Shown piece after piece: positions 50,541 through 59,273 of a stretch of 64,000 nt of DNA. Within the stretch, counting starts at the first letter, position 1, and the number at the start of each line of letters is the position of its first letter. The DNA lies in contig NZ_KV917369.1 in assembly GCF_002019595.1 (NCBI RefSeq), positions 3,550,624 to 3,614,623 of the forward strand, written 5' to 3'. The notes under the pieces are model-generated. The model was not told the origin of the DNA. It did no database searches and saw only the letters and a program-made list of their open reading frames with translations. Source of the DNA: Priestia abyssalis. Its GTDB lineage: Bacteria; Bacillota; Bacilli; Bacillales; Bacillaceae_H. The translations under genes and the position numbers were made by a program.

Positions 50541-52121
50541 TTATCCTTTTCGTATCGGATCTTTCGTATGCATCATTTTTGGTCGGCGTTTCATCATCTG
50601 GAGCGGCATGCGAACCATAAAATCTTTCCAATCGCTTAGGTGATAAGGAACGGCCGGGCTTGCATAAGGTACGCCAAAACTTTTCAGCTTCACCAAATGA
50701 CTGCAGAGCAAGAGGAAAAACAAAAGGACTCCGTACAACCCAAATACAGCAGCGAAAAACATGGCCACAAAGCGAAGCATGCGCAATGGAATCCCTGCAC
50801 TATACTGTGCGAGAGCAAAGGAGGAAATGGCGGTTATCGCCACTACAATGACCATAATATTACTGACGATTCCTGCTTGTACGGCGGCCTCCCCAATAAT
50901 TAACCCCCCGACAATCCCCATCGCCGGACCAATCGGCTTTGGCAAGCGCAATCCGGCTTCCCGTAAAATTTCAATGGCTACTTCCATAATCAGGGCTTCT
51001 ATAAGCGAAGGAAATGGAACGCCCTCCCTTGTGCCGGTGATGGAAATAGCCAGCTTGGTCGGGATTAACCCTGGATGAAACGAGATAAAAGAAATATATA
51101 AAGCAGGAGCAAATAGAGAAATCATAGCTGCTCCAAAACGCAATAGGCGGATGAACGTGCCGGGAATCCAGCGTTCATAATAATCTTCCGGTGATTGCAG
51201 CATCATGCTGAATGTAACAGGAACAATCAAGGCGAAAGGTGTTCCATCCAACAAAATGGCCACTCGTCCTTCGAGTAAGGCACTGATGACGCGGTCGGGG
51301 CGCTCCGTATTCTGTACTTGCGGAAAAGGACTAAGGTAATTATCTTCAATGAGCTGCTCTACATAGCCTGATTCCGGTAAATGATCAATATCGATTTTTT
51401 GTATTCTTTTCTTTACTTCTTCCACTAATTCCGGATCAGCGATTTCTTCCATATAGGCGATAACCAGTTCTTTTTTTACCCGCTTTCCTACCTGGAACTT
51501 TGTTAATGATAAGTTCTCATTTTCACCATGGCTCCGCAAGAGGGCGGTATTATCGCTTATACATTCAGTAAAACCTACCCGTGGACCTCTGACCAACGCC
51601 TCTGATACGGGCTCTTCGATATTCCGTTTGTTTGTTTTGATTGTACCCAGAATGAGCACATCTGATAATCCATCAATCAAAAGACCCGTCCAGCCTGTCA
51701 ATACTTTTGACACCAAATCATGTACGGTATGTAGTTCGTTTATTTCACTAATGGACAGAACTTGATTTTTAATCAGCTCTTTAAAAGCGTCCCCTTTCAT
51801 ATAAGATGGTTCATATTTATATTCGTCGAAGAAATCAACCATCAATGACTTCATAATATGTGTGTCAATAAGGTTTTTATCCGACAAGGCTTCCACAAAA
51901 ATGATAGCCGCTCGAATGCCGGTTCTTCCTATAGTAAACTCTCGAAAGTGGACATCTGAGTGATGACTGATTTCTTGCCTGACAAGTTCCAGATCCAAGA
52001 TGAAATCACCCGTAAAATCACCTGCTGAATCCGTAGAAGACTTATCTTCCTGCTTTTTATTCGCTTGACTGGCATATTTTTGCGTTTGTCTAATCTTGGA
52101 TTTCCGTTCTCTCATTTTCAT
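50541..52121 (-). CDS. GerA-type spore germination protein A subunit
   Basis: 526 residues from the ATG at 52121 (GAGGAAGAG upstream); a GTG one codon earlier is possible. Long hydrophilic N-terminal domain (about 1-290; [60 protein letters not shown]), then a membrane domain with about five helices including [40 protein letters not shown] and [20 protein letters not shown], and a C-terminal tail [12 protein letters not shown]. The A subunit forms the oligomeric ion channel of GerA-family germinant receptors. Only one A gene serves two B-C pairs. Its ATG overlaps the stop of the small upstream gene. Confidence 0.95.
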   Translation of the reverse strand: MKMRERKSKIRQTQKYASQANKKQEDKSSTDSAGDFTGDFILDLELVRQEISHHSDVHFREFTIGRTGIRAAIIFVEALSDKNLIDTHIMKSLMVDFFDEYKYEPSYMKGDAFKELIKNQVLSISEINELHTVHDLVSKVLTGWTGLLIDGLSDVLILGTIKTNKRNIEEPVSEALVRGPRVGFTECISDNTALLRSHGENENLSLTKFQVGKRVKKELVIAYMEEIADPELVEEVKKRIQKIDIDHLPESGYVEQLIEDNYLSPFPQVQNTERPDRVISALLEGRVAILLDGTPFALIVPVTFSMMLQSPEDYYERWIPGTFIRLLRFGAAMISLFAPALYISFISFHPGLIPTKLAISITGTREGVPFPSLIEALIMEVAIEILREAGLRLPKPIGPAMGIVGGLIIGEAAVQAGIVSNIMVIVVAITAISSFALAQYSAGIPLRMLRFVAMFFAAVFGLYGVLLFFLLLCSHLVKLKSFGVPYASPAVPYHLSDWKDFMVRMPLQMMKRRPKMMHTKDPIRKG

Positions 52122-52246
52122 CACTCTTCCTCTAAATTACGAATCCAATTAAAAAGTCTTGAAATCATATACGGAGTGAAAAATACAATAAAAGCTTGTA
52201 TAAAAACTTGCCAATCGGGAAGATAGGAGACGATCGTTTTCCACAT
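52121..52246 (-). CDS. Small membrane protein at head of ger operon (D-subunit-like)
   Basis: 41 residues from the ATG at 52246 (GGGTG upstream); a longer frame to 52324 has no ribosome site and reads as untranslated leader. One hydrophobic helix ([20 protein letters not shown]) flanked by a charged C-terminus RNLEEE. The stop TGA overlaps the gerA ATG (TGATG), so translation is coupled. Small D subunits are known for several ger operons, usually with two TM segments; this one has only one, so the match is by position more than by sequence. The 5' leader (52247-52330) includes a CTCCCT / AGGGAG hairpin. Confidence 0.6.
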   Translation of the reverse strand: MWKTIVSYLPDWQVFIQAFIVFFTPYMISRLFNWIRNLEEE

Positions 52247-52424
52247 TTTCAACACCCTATAAATACTCCCTTTCAGCAGCTGGCATAGGGAGTGAAGTCC
52301 TGTAAAATTTTGTTGTTTATTCAATGAAAAAGTTCATTATTTCTTGAATAGTATTATTGCCTTACTTACATGAAGACATGTAAATCAATCAAAATTTTCC
52401 ACTATAAAAATCGATGTAGAACAT

Positions 52425-52465
52425 TTGACATGACCAAAGGATGGTCATGTCGAATAATGAAAATT
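52425..52465. repeat. Hairpin related to R1 tail
   Basis: ACATTTGACATGACCA / TGGTCATGTCGAAT around AAGGA. It shares GGTCATGTC(G/C)AAT with hairpins at 18586-18618 and 53159-53195. Between ger promoter and thioesterase gene. Confidence 0.6.
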
Positions 52466-52610
52466 CAGATATATATTTAAAAAATCAAGGTTTTCTTATA
52501 AAATAACTTTATGCGACAAAAAACTCGACATGTTCCTTGCTGAATCAAGTAGAAAGATTGAGGAAAAAGAAGTGATAAAGTTAAGAATTTTAGACCAAGG
52601 GGGCCATACA

Positions 52611-53117
52611 ATGGAAGCAAAATATTGCAAGGAATCACGAGTGATACGAACAAGTCGTGTATTCCCAAACGATGTAAACAATCACAATACACTATTTGGC
52701 GGTCGGCTCATGAGTGATGTGGACCAAGTGGCCTCGATTTCCGCAGCGCGTCACAGTCGAAGAGAGTGTGTAACGGCTTCTACGGATTCAGTCGACTTTT
52801 TACATCCGATTCGACCAAGCGATTCAGTCTGTTTTGAGTCATATGTGACATGGACAGGCACATCATCCATGGAAGTGTTCGTCAAAATTATTGCCGAAGA
52901 TTTAATGAGCGGCGAGTGCAAAATTGCCGCAACGGCTCTATTGACATTTGTCGCACTTGATGAACATAAACGTCCTGCACGTGTTCCAGAAGTCATTCCA
53001 GAAACCGAAGAAGAGAAAAAACTGCATGAAACCGCACCAGAACGAGCGAGAATACGCAAAGAACGAAAACAAAAAAGTAAAGAACTGGCCGCGTTTTTAA
53101 CGATTAATCATCGCTAG
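52611..53117 (+). CDS. ykhA: Acyl-CoA thioesterase, hotdog fold (YkhA family)
   Basis: 168 residues from the ATG at 52611 (AAGGGGG 7 bp upstream). Hotdog thioesterase pattern: TSRVFPNDVNNHNTLFGGRL (N-H-x-N-T-L-F-G-G, active-site region), MSDVDQVASISAARHSRREC with the catalytic Asp, then VDFLHPIRPSDSVCFESYVT and ATALLTFVALDEHKRP. A charged C-terminal extension follows (RIRKERKQKSKEL). Hydrolyses acyl-CoA to fatty acid and CoA, probably as a hexamer. Single gene between two R1-type hairpins. Confidence 0.93.
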   Translation: MEAKYCKESRVIRTSRVFPNDVNNHNTLFGGRLMSDVDQVASISAARHSRRECVTASTDSVDFLHPIRPSDSVCFESYVTWTGTSSMEVFVKIIAEDLMSGECKIAATALLTFVALDEHKRPARVPEVIPETEEEKKLHETAPERARIRKERKQKSKELAAFLTINHR

Positions 53118-53156
53118 GGCTCACATAAACCCTGTTAATTTGGAATTCAGGCACAA

Positions 53157-53209
53157 AAACATTCGACGTGGCCGTTCTTTGGTCATGTCGAATGTTCTAA
53201 ATCGATCTA
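53157..53209 (+). repeat. Hairpin of the R1 tail type, possibly terminator of ykhA
   Basis: ACATTCGAC..GG / ..GTCATGTCGAATGT around GTTCTTTGG, then TCTAAATCGATCTA, identical in layout to the end of R1 copy 3 (18586-18634). From 53210 to 53593 no gene is seen; a GTCCTTGC / GCAAGGAC hairpin lies at 53537-53570. Confidence 0.65.
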
Positions 53210-53593
53210 ATAGTCAAACCGAATTTTTATTTCTGTTATAACATCTACCATTTCCTCCTGCCTCCTAAACCCTATATTCATTCATTTTTTTGATTTCCGA
53301 AATTAGTGTTATGCAAACAAAAATATTTCGTATTAGAAACCACCTTTTCCAGTCCGTAAATGTATATTAGTGCGAGGAATGTGATCTTCTAAGTATGACA
53401 TATAGGCTGAAAACCAAAGGAGCTGTAGAATTCCTGCAAATACGCTTGGGCTTGGATTTTAACAGTTGTTTCTTTCAATTCGTTTTAAATGAAATCTAAC
53501 CCTTTTCTTAAAAGTTCTTCTGCCAGTCCTTGCGAGATGAGATACTAATTCAGCAAGGACATGCTTTATTATTAATAATCCCTTCAACTTCTA

Positions 53594-54466
53594 TTATTTA
53601 ATGTTATGTAAATCCAAATTTTCTACAAATTGAACAAATGCTTTCACTATATTTAGCTTTAAAGCTTCCTTATGGAAAAACATCCACGTTTTTCGTATGA
53701 TGGGCTCCCCATCTTTGGTTTTGAGATCAATTTTATGTATGCCTTCTACATCTTGTAAAATCATACTTGGTAAAATAGCATAACCTAAGCCGTTCGCAAC
53801 CATTTTTTTACATGTATCCGCTTTATCGACTTCTATGCTCACCAATGGCGGCTGAGAATAATTTTCTACCCACCAATTATGCACGGTGGTTTTTAACAAG
53901 TGATCTGTAAGATAATCAATTCTTGGCAAATGGGGAAGGTTGTGAATATCTATCTTTTCTTTCGAAGCAATACAGATGGTTTCTTCAAATAACAAACGTT
54001 TTTCATCTTTCCAGCTATAGTCTCCTTTCACAAAACCAATATGTACATCTTGATTGTAAATTAAATGGACCATATCGCTGCTCCACCCTGTCGTTACTTT
54101 GAATTCAATGTTGGGATATTGGTCTTTAAAGAGTTTTAATAGACCAGGAAGTTTATAATCGGTAAAAAAGGTGGAAACGCCCAGCCTTAATGTTCCAGCT
54201 GCTTTATGCTCCATGTTCATAACATTCTCCTTGATTTGCTGAATGTTCAATAACATTTGATGCGCACATTTTGCTAAATACTCTCCCTGGGGGGTAAACT
54301 GGACGCCCCATCTCCCTCTGTTTACAATTTGAACTCCGAATTCTTTTTCCATTTGCTGCAAGCGATGTGTTAAAGCAGGCTGGGAAATATGCAAGCTTTT
54401 CGCTGACTTCGTAATATTTTTCTCCTTATAAAGGATTTGCAAAATTAACCAATCCCGTTCATCCAT
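53594..54466 (-). CDS. LysR-family regulator, divergent from AbrB-type transporter
   Basis: 290 residues. HTH: LQILYKEKNITKSAKSLHIS, QPALTHRLQQMEKEFGV. Effector domain: GTLRLGVSTFFTDYKLPGLL, TTGWSSDMVHLIYNQDVHIG, MVANGLGYAILPS. It resembles the LysR at 58256-59122 throughout (same length, same W-S-x-D-x-x-x-L motif), so the two are paralogues. It probably controls the transporter gene that diverges 212 bp away; a 20-bp palindrome lies between. Confidence 0.9.
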   Translation of the reverse strand: MDERDWLILQILYKEKNITKSAKSLHISQPALTHRLQQMEKEFGVQIVNRGRWGVQFTPQGEYLAKCAHQMLLNIQQIKENVMNMEHKAAGTLRLGVSTFFTDYKLPGLLKLFKDQYPNIEFKVTTGWSSDMVHLIYNQDVHIGFVKGDYSWKDEKRLLFEETICIASKEKIDIHNLPHLPRIDYLTDHLLKTTVHNWWVENYSQPPLVSIEVDKADTCKKMVANGLGYAILPSMILQDVEGIHKIDLKTKDGEPIIRKTWMFFHKEALKLNIVKAFVQFVENLDLHNIK

Positions 54467-54529
54467 ATAAACTCTCCTCTCAATATTCTAAATCGATCTC
54501 TATACCATCAATTTTTTCTATGGATAATT

Positions 54530-54549
54530 ATAAAATATTAATATTTTAT
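54530..54549. promoter_or_regulatory. 20-bp palindrome, candidate LysR operator
   Basis: ATAAAATATTAATATTTTAT is a perfect palindrome midway between the LysR and AbrB-type start codons. Its pure A/T content means it could also arise by chance in this A/T-rich gap. Confidence 0.4.
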
Positions 54550-54677
54550 TTATTTCTAAAATTATACTATATTTATTTACAAATCAGCGAATACCTACAC
54601 TCTCCAAACTGCATTGGTTTCATATCGTACTCTTAATCTTCACTTCTAACAACGCATTTAAAGAAAGAAGGCTTTAT

Positions 54678-55820
54678 ATGAAAAGAAATAAAAAGTTTTT
54701 TCAAGATGTTTGGTTTATTGCCGTATGCAGCATCGGCGGATTGATTCTTTCCTTGACAGGTCTTTCAATTGGTTGGATGATCGGAACATTGATCATGGCG
54801 GTTTTTCTTTCTTTTCGGCGACTGTCTTCATTACAGCTGCCTCATCATCAAAAGGGGCTTCCACGATATTGGTTGTATGCCGGTCAGGGCATTTTAGGTA
54901 TTGAACTGGGTCAAAAAATGAATCTGTCCGTTATCTCCATTTTTCAAGAAAATTGGGCATCCATCCTCATCATGCTTTTTCTATCAGTTGTGTTTTCCTT
55001 GCTTTCTGGTTTCGTTCTATGGAAGTTCAGCCAAACAGATATGCTGACGAGCTTTTTTGGAACGGCCCCTGGAGGATTATCCGCAATCCCAGGCATTGCA
55101 GAAGAGGTAGGTGCGAACACGGCAGTAGTCAGTATTATTCAGACCATGCGTGTTTTTTTAGTTGTATTTACCGTCCCAATCATTGTCTCTTCTTTGGCCG
55201 TTCATACTGCAGATCCTACAATAACCTATAATGCTCCTGTTTCCCGTGGAATCTCCAATTTTGAGGTAAACCAGCTTTTTTGGACCATTATTTTAGTAGT
55301 GGCAGCATGGGGCGGTTATTATATAGGAAAACATTTAAAGTTTCCTGCTCCATGGTTAGTTGGAAGTATGTTAAGTGTTTCGGTCATCCAAGCACTCGGT
55401 TCCTCTTATGTTGGTCACAACCTCATTGCCTGGTGGCCTCATACCGTCATCATTTTATCACAAGTTTTAATAGCTTCCAGTATCGGTTCCCGTTTTCGAA
55501 AAAATATGTTTATAGGATTAAAGAAAACATTGTTAGTTGCTTTATTAAGTACGCTTGGCCTTATTATCGCCATGTTTGTATGCGCATTTTTCGTTTCAAA
55601 AATAACAGGGATTACTTTTATCACGGCAGCTTTGGCATTTGCGCCCGGCGGTATTGCTGAAATGGCTACAACAGCGGTTGTCCTTCATGCGGATTCAACA
55701 CTTGTAGTAGTGGTGCAAGTACTCCGGGTTATAATGGTATGTATGATATTACCTCCATTCTTTAAACTATTAAATCGGCGGAGATTACGAAAAAACATGC
55801 ACTCTCATGCATCAGCTTAA
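54678..55820 (+). CDS. AbrB-family membrane transporter
   Basis: 380 residues, about ten to eleven TM helices. Two inverted halves each contain the family motif: LTSFFGTAPGGLSAIPGIAE near 125-145 and ITAALAFAPGGIAEMATTAV near 315-335 (A-P-G-G). Also WLYAGQGILGIELGQKMN. The family (often mislabelled ammonia monooxygenase, not related to the AbrB transcription factor) is thought to move small organic acids. The divergent LysR and the nearby tricarboxylate genes suggest an organic acid substrate. The ATG has AAGAAGG upstream. Confidence 0.88.
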   Translation: MKRNKKFFQDVWFIAVCSIGGLILSLTGLSIGWMIGTLIMAVFLSFRRLSSLQLPHHQKGLPRYWLYAGQGILGIELGQKMNLSVISIFQENWASILIMLFLSVVFSLLSGFVLWKFSQTDMLTSFFGTAPGGLSAIPGIAEEVGANTAVVSIIQTMRVFLVVFTVPIIVSSLAVHTADPTITYNAPVSRGISNFEVNQLFWTIILVVAAWGGYYIGKHLKFPAPWLVGSMLSVSVIQALGSSYVGHNLIAWWPHTVIILSQVLIASSIGSRFRKNMFIGLKKTLLVALLSTLGLIIAMFVCAFFVSKITGITFITAALAFAPGGIAEMATTAVVLHADSTLVVVVQVLRVIMVCMILPPFFKLLNRRRLRKNMHSHASA

Positions 55821-55914
55821 TTTTTCGGTGTCCTGGCTTTCTTTTGGCTGTATAATAAATGAAAAGCCTTTTAATATCGGAGTGTATACTGAAATTTCAG
55901 TGAGGAGGATGGAG

Positions 55915-56526
55915 ATGTGCCCTTTTTATAACGAGAAAACGGGAGAAACTCCAGAAAAAAAGGTCTACTATGTGAGACCCGATGAAAGAACGAAAGAAAA
56001 AGACATTAAAACCGTAGCCCTTAAAATGAGAGAGCTTATTCAAAACTCACCATGCAAGAATGAAGAGGTTATCTTTTTGTGCATTGGATCAGATCGCTAT
56101 GTTGGAGATTCTTTAGGTCCTTTAGTAGGTACGATGCTTAAAGAAAATGAAGTTCCTTATCATGTTTATGGAACATTAGAAGCCCCTGTTCATGCGTTTA
56201 ATTTAAAAGCAACATTAAAAGAAATCCATAAGAGATTTGTAAAGCCTCTTATCTTTAGTCTTGATGCCTGCTTAGGAGATCAAGACCAAGTGGGTTACGT
56301 CCTTTTCAAAGAGGGACCGCTTCTTCCAGGAAAAGCTCTTGAAAAAGTTTTGCCTGAAGTCGGAGACTACCATATTAAAGGAATGGTCAACTATATAGAT
56401 CCTTTACCAACATCGCAATTTTTAAATGACACTCGGTTATATACCGTTATGAACCTGGCTAAAACGATTACAAAGATTATTACCGAAACGGCTGCATTAG
56501 ATAATGGCTTAGAACATAAGAGTTAA
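55915..56526 (+). CDS. yyaC: Spore protease YyaC-family protein
   Basis: 203 residues from the ATG at 55915, six bases after AGGAGG; the ATG two codons earlier abuts the SD, and the frame extends much further upstream. GPR-like alpha/beta fold: EVIFLCIGSDRYVGDSLGPL with the G-S-D-R...G-D-S-L-G-P motif, then FSLDACLGDQDQVGYVLFKE, whose D-A-C-L-G block parallels the acidic active-site residues of the germination protease, and VNYIDPLPTSQFLNDTRLYT. Sporulation-associated in B. subtilis. A 14-bp palindrome (55888-55901) sits in its leader. Terminated at 56576-56628. Confidence 0.9.
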   Translation: MCPFYNEKTGETPEKKVYYVRPDERTKEKDIKTVALKMRELIQNSPCKNEEVIFLCIGSDRYVGDSLGPLVGTMLKENEVPYHVYGTLEAPVHAFNLKATLKEIHKRFVKPLIFSLDACLGDQDQVGYVLFKEGPLLPGKALEKVLPEVGDYHIKGMVNYIDPLPTSQFLNDTRLYTVMNLAKTITKIITETAALDNGLEHKS

Positions 56527-56575
56527 CCCATTTCTCAAATGTCTTATGATTTTTATACTTTGCATCTCCTAAAAA

Positions 56576-56628
56576 AATGGGGTTGTCAAAAAATTCAGCC
56601 CTTGACTGGATTTTTTGACAACCCCATT
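56576..56628. terminator. Bidirectional terminator between yyaC and citMHS gene
   Basis: AATGGGGTTGTCAAAAAAT / ATTTTTTGACAACCCCATT arms with a short loop CA..TG. It serves both converging genes. Confidence 0.85.
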
Positions 56629-56661
56629 CACCTAATAAAATGAACTAATTGAAGATTTTCA

Positions 56662-57960
56662 TTAAAATAAACTAATCGCTCCGGTTAACACCGCAATGAT
56701 TGTCACACCAATGGAACAAAAAACGGCCCATTTAAATCCGTAACGCTGAAGCTGCCCAATATCCGTTTTGACCATTCCTACCAGCAAAAGCGTTGATGCA
56801 ACAAGTGGGCTTAAAAAATGTACAGGCTGTCCTAATACGGAAGCTCTCGCAATTTCTACGGGATCTACTCCATAAGCGGATGCCGCTTCAGCTAAAATCG
56901 GTAACACCCCGAAGTAATAAGCATCATTAGATAGAACAAATGTAAATGGCATGCTAGTAAGGGCAACGACTATAGGAAAAAAAGAACCTAAAGAATCTGG
57001 AATAATGGAAACTAATGAGTTTGCGATTGCATCTACCATTTTTGTTCCAGAGAAAATCCCTGTGAATATACCGGCGGCGAATACTAAAGTTACCACTGTT
57101 AACGCATTCCCGGCATGAGCTAGTAAGCGTTCTTTTTGCTGTTCTAAATCAGGATAGTTGATCATGGAAGCCACAACAAATCCTATAAGAAACAATACCG
57201 GAACAGGCAATATCCCCATAACCAATACAACCATGACAGTAAGCGTTAGAAGCAAATTGACCCATAATAGTTTGGGGCGTTTAAGGCTCTCTGACAGATC
57301 ATAAGTTGCAGCTGCTTCAGTAAGATGTGATACGACTGTATCCTTTTGTGTATAATCAATGTCAATCACACCGACTCTTTCCCGCTCCTTCTTCCCGAGA
57401 ACATAAGCTGTAAAAAGAACACATAAGAGTCCACCGAGCATTGTCGGTAAAAGCGGGATAAAGAATTCGCTTGCATCGAGGCCTAAAGATGTTATAGCTC
57501 TTGTGGCCGGCCCTCCCCAAGGAGTCATACCGCTCATAATGCTCAAAGAAAGCAAAGAAATGATGGCCAGGACAAGCGGATTCATACCTAATCGTAAATA
57601 AAGTGGTAACATAGCTGAGATGGTAATCATATGAGTAGTTGTTCCATCACCATCTAAAGCGACAGTCGATGCTAATATGGCTGTTCCAATCGTTATTTTA
57701 ACCGGGTCCCCTTTAACGATACCCAACATTTTTTTAATAAGCGGGTCGAACAGCCCTGCATCTATTAAAACACCGAAAAATAGGATAGCAAATAGTAACA
57801 AAGCTGCTGAAGGTGCTACAACCTTTAGTCCTTCGAGCATCATGTCACCAAGGTCAGCCCCAAATCCCCCAATTAACGCGAAAATGATTGGGACTATCGT
57901 TAGAGCATTAATTGGAGATAAACGTTTTGACATAATTAAATATGTAAAAACTACTACCAT
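56662..57960 (-). CDS. CitMHS-family citrate/tricarboxylate transporter
   Basis: 432 residues from the ATG at 57960 (TTAGGA upstream), about eleven TM helices. CitMHS motifs: STVALDGDGTTTHMITISAM, SIMSGMTPWGGPATRAITSL, and near the C-terminus LTSMPFTFVLSNDAYYFGVL. Family members co-transport metal-citrate with protons. Homologous N-terminal sequence (LTFLGIS) continues upstream to an ATT at 57984 that is six bases from GGGGGAGGG, so a mutated start may explain the shorter reading. Near a PrpF-like isomerase and a CitT-like regulator, it likely imports citrate, aconitate or another tricarboxylate. Confidence 0.9.
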   Translation of the reverse strand: MVVVFTYLIMSKRLSPINALTIVPIIFALIGGFGADLGDMMLEGLKVVAPSAALLLFAILFFGVLIDAGLFDPLIKKMLGIVKGDPVKITIGTAILASTVALDGDGTTTHMITISAMLPLYLRLGMNPLVLAIISLLSLSIMSGMTPWGGPATRAITSLGLDASEFFIPLLPTMLGGLLCVLFTAYVLGKKERERVGVIDIDYTQKDTVVSHLTEAAATYDLSESLKRPKLLWVNLLLTLTVMVVLVMGILPVPVLFLIGFVVASMINYPDLEQQKERLLAHAGNALTVVTLVFAAGIFTGIFSGTKMVDAIANSLVSIIPDSLGSFFPIVVALTSMPFTFVLSNDAYYFGVLPILAEAASAYGVDPVEIARASVLGQPVHFLSPLVASTLLLVGMVKTDIGQLQRYGFKWAVFCSIGVTIIAVLTGAISLF

Positions 57961-58163
57961 TGAAATTCCTAAGAAAGTAAGAATACTAATCCCTCCCCCT
58001 AATATCAGAAACCGCTTACAAATAAATGTGAATCAGATTGAATATTCAGATATATTATTTTTGGCTTTCCCCCTCTCTTTTTGTCATATTTTCTGTTTTA
58101 AGATTATTACACATAGATAGATAAGTAAAATATATATTTTTTTGTGTTTTTTGAAAAAAAAAT

Positions 58164-58194
58164 TTATAATCAAGCATATTATGCTTGATTATAA
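58164..58194. other. 31-bp near-perfect palindrome after LysR gene
   Basis: Fifteen-base arms (TTATAATCAAGCATA and complement) around one T. It overlaps the left edge of the terminator hairpin at 58193-58233. Operator or part of a double terminator. Confidence 0.55.
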
Positions 58195-58233
58195 AAAGAC
58201 GATAGAAGCGGAAAAACTTCCATCGTCTTTTTT
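58193..58233 (-). terminator. Terminator of LysR gene 58256-59122
   Basis: AAAAGACGAT.GAAG / CTTC.ATCGTCTTTT arms; U-rich on either strand. Confidence 0.8.
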
Positions 58234-58255
58234 TGTACATAAATGTATGCTTGTT

Positions 58256-59122
58256 TCATTTATTGTCCGCATTTTCATTCAAGAAATCAATAAAGTTTTT
58301 AACAATGGATAGTTGCAAGGAATCTTGATTATACATCAGCCATGTATTTCTAAATACAGGTTCTCCATTTTTATAGGACAAGCCATATGTATATAGATTA
58401 TCGGAAGGCTGCAGGCATATTTCAGGTAAAATCGCAAAACCTAAATCATTTTTGACCATCTCTTTGCACGTCTCTTGCCTGTCTGTTTCCATCGTTACCA
58501 TGGGAGGGTCTGAAAATCGATCATGCCACCAATCATTGATTAAATTCTTTAATGAGCTATCCGTTTTATAATTAATAAATGGCAATTCAGGTAAACTGTC
58601 CATGTCTACTTCCTTTTTAGAAATCAAACATAGTCTTTCTTTATTCAGCAAAGATTTAATTCCATACCACTCGTAATTCCCACGCAATATTCCTAATTGT
58701 ACACTGGAGGAATCAAGAAGGTTCATGATATCCGTACTCCAGCCTGTATTCACATTAAACTGTACATGAGGGTATTGTGTTGAAAACCCTTTCAATATTT
58801 CAGGCAGCTTATACTGGGCGAAGTTGCTTGAGACCCCTAGTCTAAGCGTACCTCTCACTTCTTTTTGCATGTTCAGCATATAATCTTTTGTTTTTTGCAG
58901 TTTTCTTATCATTTCCTCCGAGTAATTCGCTAAATAAATCCCTTCAGAAGTAAACTCGATTCCCCCTTTTATCTTAAAAAATAGGCTGGTTCCAAACTCT
59001 TTCTCTAAATTTTTAAGTCTATAAGTTAATGCCGGTTGAGAAATATATAAACGTTCTGCTGCGCGGCTAATGTTCCTTTCTTCATATAGGACTTTTACAG
59101 CAATCCAATCTTTTTCGTCCAC
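58256..59122 (-). CDS. LysR-family regulator, divergent from PrpF-like gene
   Basis: 288 residues. HTH: VLYEERNISRAAERLYISQP, ALTYRLKNLEKEFGTSLFF. Effector domain: GTLRLGVSSNFAQYKLPEIL, NTGWSTDIMNLLDSSSVQLG, MVKNDLGFAILPEICL. Paralogue of 53594-54466. The 151-bp gap to the divergent PrpF-like gene contains A/T-rich dyads. Likely activator of that gene and perhaps of the neighbouring CitMHS transporter. Confidence 0.9.
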   Translation of the reverse strand: MDEKDWIAVKVLYEERNISRAAERLYISQPALTYRLKNLEKEFGTSLFFKIKGGIEFTSEGIYLANYSEEMIRKLQKTKDYMLNMQKEVRGTLRLGVSSNFAQYKLPEILKGFSTQYPHVQFNVNTGWSTDIMNLLDSSSVQLGILRGNYEWYGIKSLLNKERLCLISKKEVDMDSLPELPFINYKTDSSLKNLINDWWHDRFSDPPMVTMETDRQETCKEMVKNDLGFAILPEICLQPSDNLYTYGLSYKNGEPVFRNTWLMYNQDSLQLSIVKNFIDFLNENADNK

Positions 59123-59273
59123 CCTTTATAACTCCCCCTTAGTTAGATTATAAGTTTTTTTATTGGATTTCCAAATAAATTATCTATTTTACTTATGACT
59201 AACTCTATCATACTATATTTTCAAAAGCACCGGTACTTTTTAGAATAAAAATGTAGAAAAGGTGGTTAACGGG

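Noticed and set aside
54678-55820. Ammonia monooxygenase
   Set aside because: A traditional database label for this family. The A-P-G-G repeats and TM layout fit the AbrB-type transporter instead.
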